7,783 bases of DNA from the NCBI GenBank assembly GCA_015485455.1, contig WFTN01000293.1, forward strand, positions 1 through 7,783. The letters run 5' to 3'. This DNA comes from Planctomycetota bacterium (GTDB taxonomy: Bacteria > Planctomycetota > GCA-002687715 > DRQF01). How positions within the stretch are numbered: the stretch's first letter is position 1; every line of letters begins with the position of its first letter. A program made the position numbers and the translations under genes. Under the pieces are notes generated by a model. It worked only from the letters and a program-made list of their open reading frames with translations. It was not told the origin of the DNA and searched no databases. Of this stretch, positions 6,354-7,783 are shown in pieces.

Positions 6354-7355
6354 ATGGCGAATTCAAATTCTACTCCCATGGGCCATCCCCTTGGATCGAA
6401 TCCCCCAACACAAGCGATGAGTGGCAGCGATTGGGTACAGTTGTTTCAAGTTGACGGTCTTTCTTTGCTTTTGGGCGCAGGAGTCGCCATCGATGATTTG
6501 GTCATGGGGGCATCCACAGAAAAATTGAGACAACTCGCTGACGAGGATGTTCTCGATATTCGTGCCAATTTAGGTGCTAATCGACGTTGCTTGGCTCTCG
6601 CCCTACACCATGAACGTGCAAAAAAGGGCTCGATCCTTGTGGACTTGGACGGGGATCGCCATGACGCCCATACGACTGTGGCAAGGTTGGTGAGCATCTT
6701 GTCCGAGCTAGCTAGTTCAGCCGAGGCGAAAACGTTTCGCGACAGTATTCGAGCTAGCACCGTCTTTGTCGACAATGTGCAGTTCCTCTGCGACACATCC
6801 ATTGCGGCGCTTCAAGGTTTGATCGAACGTCGGATTGAGGGAGGTGTTGTGCCTCGCTTGATGGTGGGCACTGTGGCTGGCTGTGAAGCTAAGTTGATTG
6901 GCCTCGCGACCTTCAATGTGGCCCCCTTAAGTGAGCGTCCCGAGGACGTTGAAGCATTCGTCACACGCCGTTTTCAATCGCGACGCAATAGCCCATCTGT
7001 GGGGGAAGATGCCATGTCAGTTCTGCGCAACTGGAGCTGGCCAAGAGAAGAAGTTGAACTCCTCAACTTTGTCGACCGAGCTCAACTGATGTATGCCAAT
7101 CAGACTGTTTCGGCTGAAGCAGCAGAGGAGATCCTGACAGGAAATGTCCAGGGATCTCGCCCGGATCAACTATTGGCAGACGTGGAAGAAGCTCATATTT
7201 ACCGAGTATTGGAGCACCACAATTGGAATCGGACTCGAAGCGCGAAGGCCTTGGGGATCGATGTGAAGACCCTTTACAACAAATTGCGCCGCTATGAATC
7301 GAAGAAACGTCTTCAGGCTAATCAAGCTCATTCTGATTCCCACACTCACCCATGA
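6354..7355 (+). CDS. Degenerate NtrC-like regulator: AAA+ domain without ATPase motifs plus Fis-type HTH
   Basis: 333 residues. The C-terminal Fis-type helix-turn-helix is clear at about 277-315 (HIYRVLEHHNWNRTRSAKAL, then IDVKTLYNKLRRY). Residues about 66-262 follow the layout of the sigma54 enhancer-binding AAA+ domain. The Walker A position reads LGANRRCLALALHH (73-86) in place of GESGTGKELVAxALH, with R77 where the lysine should be. The Walker B strand reads TVFVDNV (136-142) in place of TLFLDEI, so the glutamate is N141. LSERPEDVEAF (192-202) matches the LRERxEDI segment, and WSWPREEVELLNFVDRA (227-243) matches WPGNVRELxN. The GAFTGA loop is absent although the Walker A to B distance is about normal, and the FREDLFHRL arginine-finger segment is shortened away. 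It therefore probably binds DNA but cannot drive sigma54 by ATP hydrolysis. AAGGA at 6339-6343 precedes the ATG at 6354, and an in-frame stop at 6333 limits upstream extension. The frame is intact, so this is divergence rather than a recent pseudogene. Confidence 0.85.
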   Translation: MANSNSTPMGHPLGSNPPTQAMSGSDWVQLFQVDGLSLLLGAGVAIDDLVMGASTEKLRQLADEDVLDIRANLGANRRCLALALHHERAKKGSILVDLDGDRHDAHTTVARLVSILSELASSAEAKTFRDSIRASTVFVDNVQFLCDTSIAALQGLIERRIEGGVVPRLMVGTVAGCEAKLIGLATFNVAPLSERPEDVEAFVTRRFQSRRNSPSVGEDAMSVLRNWSWPREEVELLNFVDRAQLMYANQTVSAEAAEEILTGNVQGSRPDQLLADVEEAHIYRVLEHHNWNRTRSAKALGIDVKTLYNKLRRYESKKRLQANQAHSDSHTHP

Positions 7356-7356
7356 T

Positions 7357-7397
7357 CTCTGTGGTTTAGGTGGTCCATCTTATTAGCGGTCACAGAG
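7357..7397. repeat. Inverted repeat spanning the convergent gene ends
   Basis: CTCTGTG at 7357-7363 pairs perfectly with CACAGAG at 7391-7397 across 27 bases that contain the short intergenic gap and the nuclease gene's stop codon. It could be a weak bidirectional transcription end. The loop is large and there is no T tract, so chance is possible. Confidence 0.25.
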
Positions 7398-7783
7398 TTG
7401 ACGATAGAAGCAGCGTTCACAGGTTGATGGATCATCAATCATGGGAAAGGCTGCTTCTTTTTCTTTGGGTGTGTTGGAATCGATGTCCGCCAGCAAAGTG
7501 TGGAGGGTTTCGAAGTTTGATTCGATCTCCTCTTCGATGAAAGCCATGCGATCATCATTGCAGGGGTACTCACAAATATCATCGGTCTTCAGGTAATATC
7601 CGAAGAGGCGGATGTCGTTGGCATCGAAGCCCCAGGTGTCCCGGGCATAGAGGGCATATGACAAGAGCTGAAGTTCGTCGTGCTCGTTCTTCTTGCCGGT
7701 TTTCCAGTCCCAAATTTCACACTTGCCATCTTTTCGTCTCGCGAAGTCTGGCAAGGCCCAAATGGTTTGGCCATTGAGTTTGA
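7383..7783 (-). CDS. PD-(D/E)XK nuclease, RecB/Cas4-like, C-terminal part (5' end outside window)
   Basis: About 132 residues are visible; the frame stays open to the right edge, so the start is missing. The TTG at 7754 is an internal leucine, because codons before it continue the domain (NGQTIWALPDFARRK). The nuclease core shows the first metal-binding aspartate in LPDF (codon 7748-7746). EIWDWKTGK carries the catalytic D (7709-7707) and K (7703-7701) of the (D/E)XK motif, and the RecB-family QLLSY motif follows. The C-terminus TCERCFYRQLC has three cysteines spaced C-x2-C-x5-C, ending two residues before the stop. This is the arrangement that, with one upstream cysteine, holds a 4Fe-4S cluster in AddB and Cas4 nucleases; the fourth cysteine would be outside the window. 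A role in DNA end processing or repair is likely. It is convergent with the NtrC-like gene, 27 bases apart. No cas gene is visible, so a Cas4 role is not supported. Confidence 0.85.
   Translation of the reverse strand, partial: KLNGQTIWALPDFARRKDGKCEIWDWKTGKKNEHDELQLLSYALYARDTWGFDANDIRLFGYYLKTDDICEYPCNDDRMAFIEEEIESNFETLHTLLADIDSNTPKEKEAAFPMIDDPSTCERCFYRQLCDR

Noticed and set aside
6173..6454. Plus-strand frames at 6173-6454 and 6229-6420 as small genes before the NtrC-like gene
   Set aside because: They run out of frame into the NtrC-like gene, have no visible Shine-Dalgarno and show no family-like sequence.
6354..7355. Calling the NtrC-like gene a functional sigma54-dependent activator
   Set aside because: The P-loop, GAFTGA loop and Walker B glutamate needed for that function are missing.
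7383..7783. Cas4 of a CRISPR system
   Set aside because: No repeats, spacers or other cas genes are visible; the motifs are shared with many repair nucleases.

Overview
The window looks like chromosomal DNA of a Gram-negative bacterium. Two genes carry lipoprotein signal peptides, a YqgE/AlgH protein is present, and the regulators are an OmpR-type response regulator and an NtrC-like protein. Base composition is balanced, near 50-55% GC by eye. A delta-proteobacterium-like lineage (Bdellovibrionota, Myxococcota or relatives) would fit, but the sequence does not prove it. I see no insertion sequence, CRISPR array, tRNA, rRNA or phage gene.

Left part (1-2950): the C-terminal end of an unrecognised protein runs in from the left edge (3-284). 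It is followed by a compact RecQ-family helicase (406-2100) and a YqgE/AlgH protein (2154-2717), all on the plus strand. Facing them on the minus strand is a small gene for ribosomal protein bL33 (2749-2922). It probably starts at a GTG with its own Shine-Dalgarno, and a hairpin sits between the convergent 3' ends.

Middle part (2923-5178): a divergent intergenic region of about 180 bases leads into a tightly coupled three-gene operon. Its order is a lipoprotein of unknown function, a four-helix inner-membrane protein, and a TPR-repeat lipoprotein. The junctions are TAG directly followed by ATG, then an ATGA overlap. I know no named system with this combination. The layout suggests one cell-envelope module.

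Right part (5179-7783): an OmpR/PhoB-type response regulator has its own good sigma70-like promoter, no sensor kinase in the window, and a terminator-like hairpin after it. After a gene-free stretch of 316 bases comes the most unusual gene. It has the backbone of a sigma54 enhancer-binding protein (AAA+ domain plus Fis-type HTH), but its Walker A, GAFTGA loop, Walker B glutamate and arginine-finger segment are lost or altered. It is probably a DNA-binding protein that no longer works as an ATP-driven sigma54 activator. Convergent to it, a RecB/Cas4-like PD-(D/E)XK nuclease with a C-terminal cysteine cluster runs off the right edge.

The genes fall into separate jobs: DNA repair (RecQ and, at the far end, the nuclease), translation (bL33), envelope (YqgE context and the lipoprotein operon) and transcription control (response regulator and degenerate NtrC-like protein). 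Only the lipoprotein operon is clearly one transcription unit.
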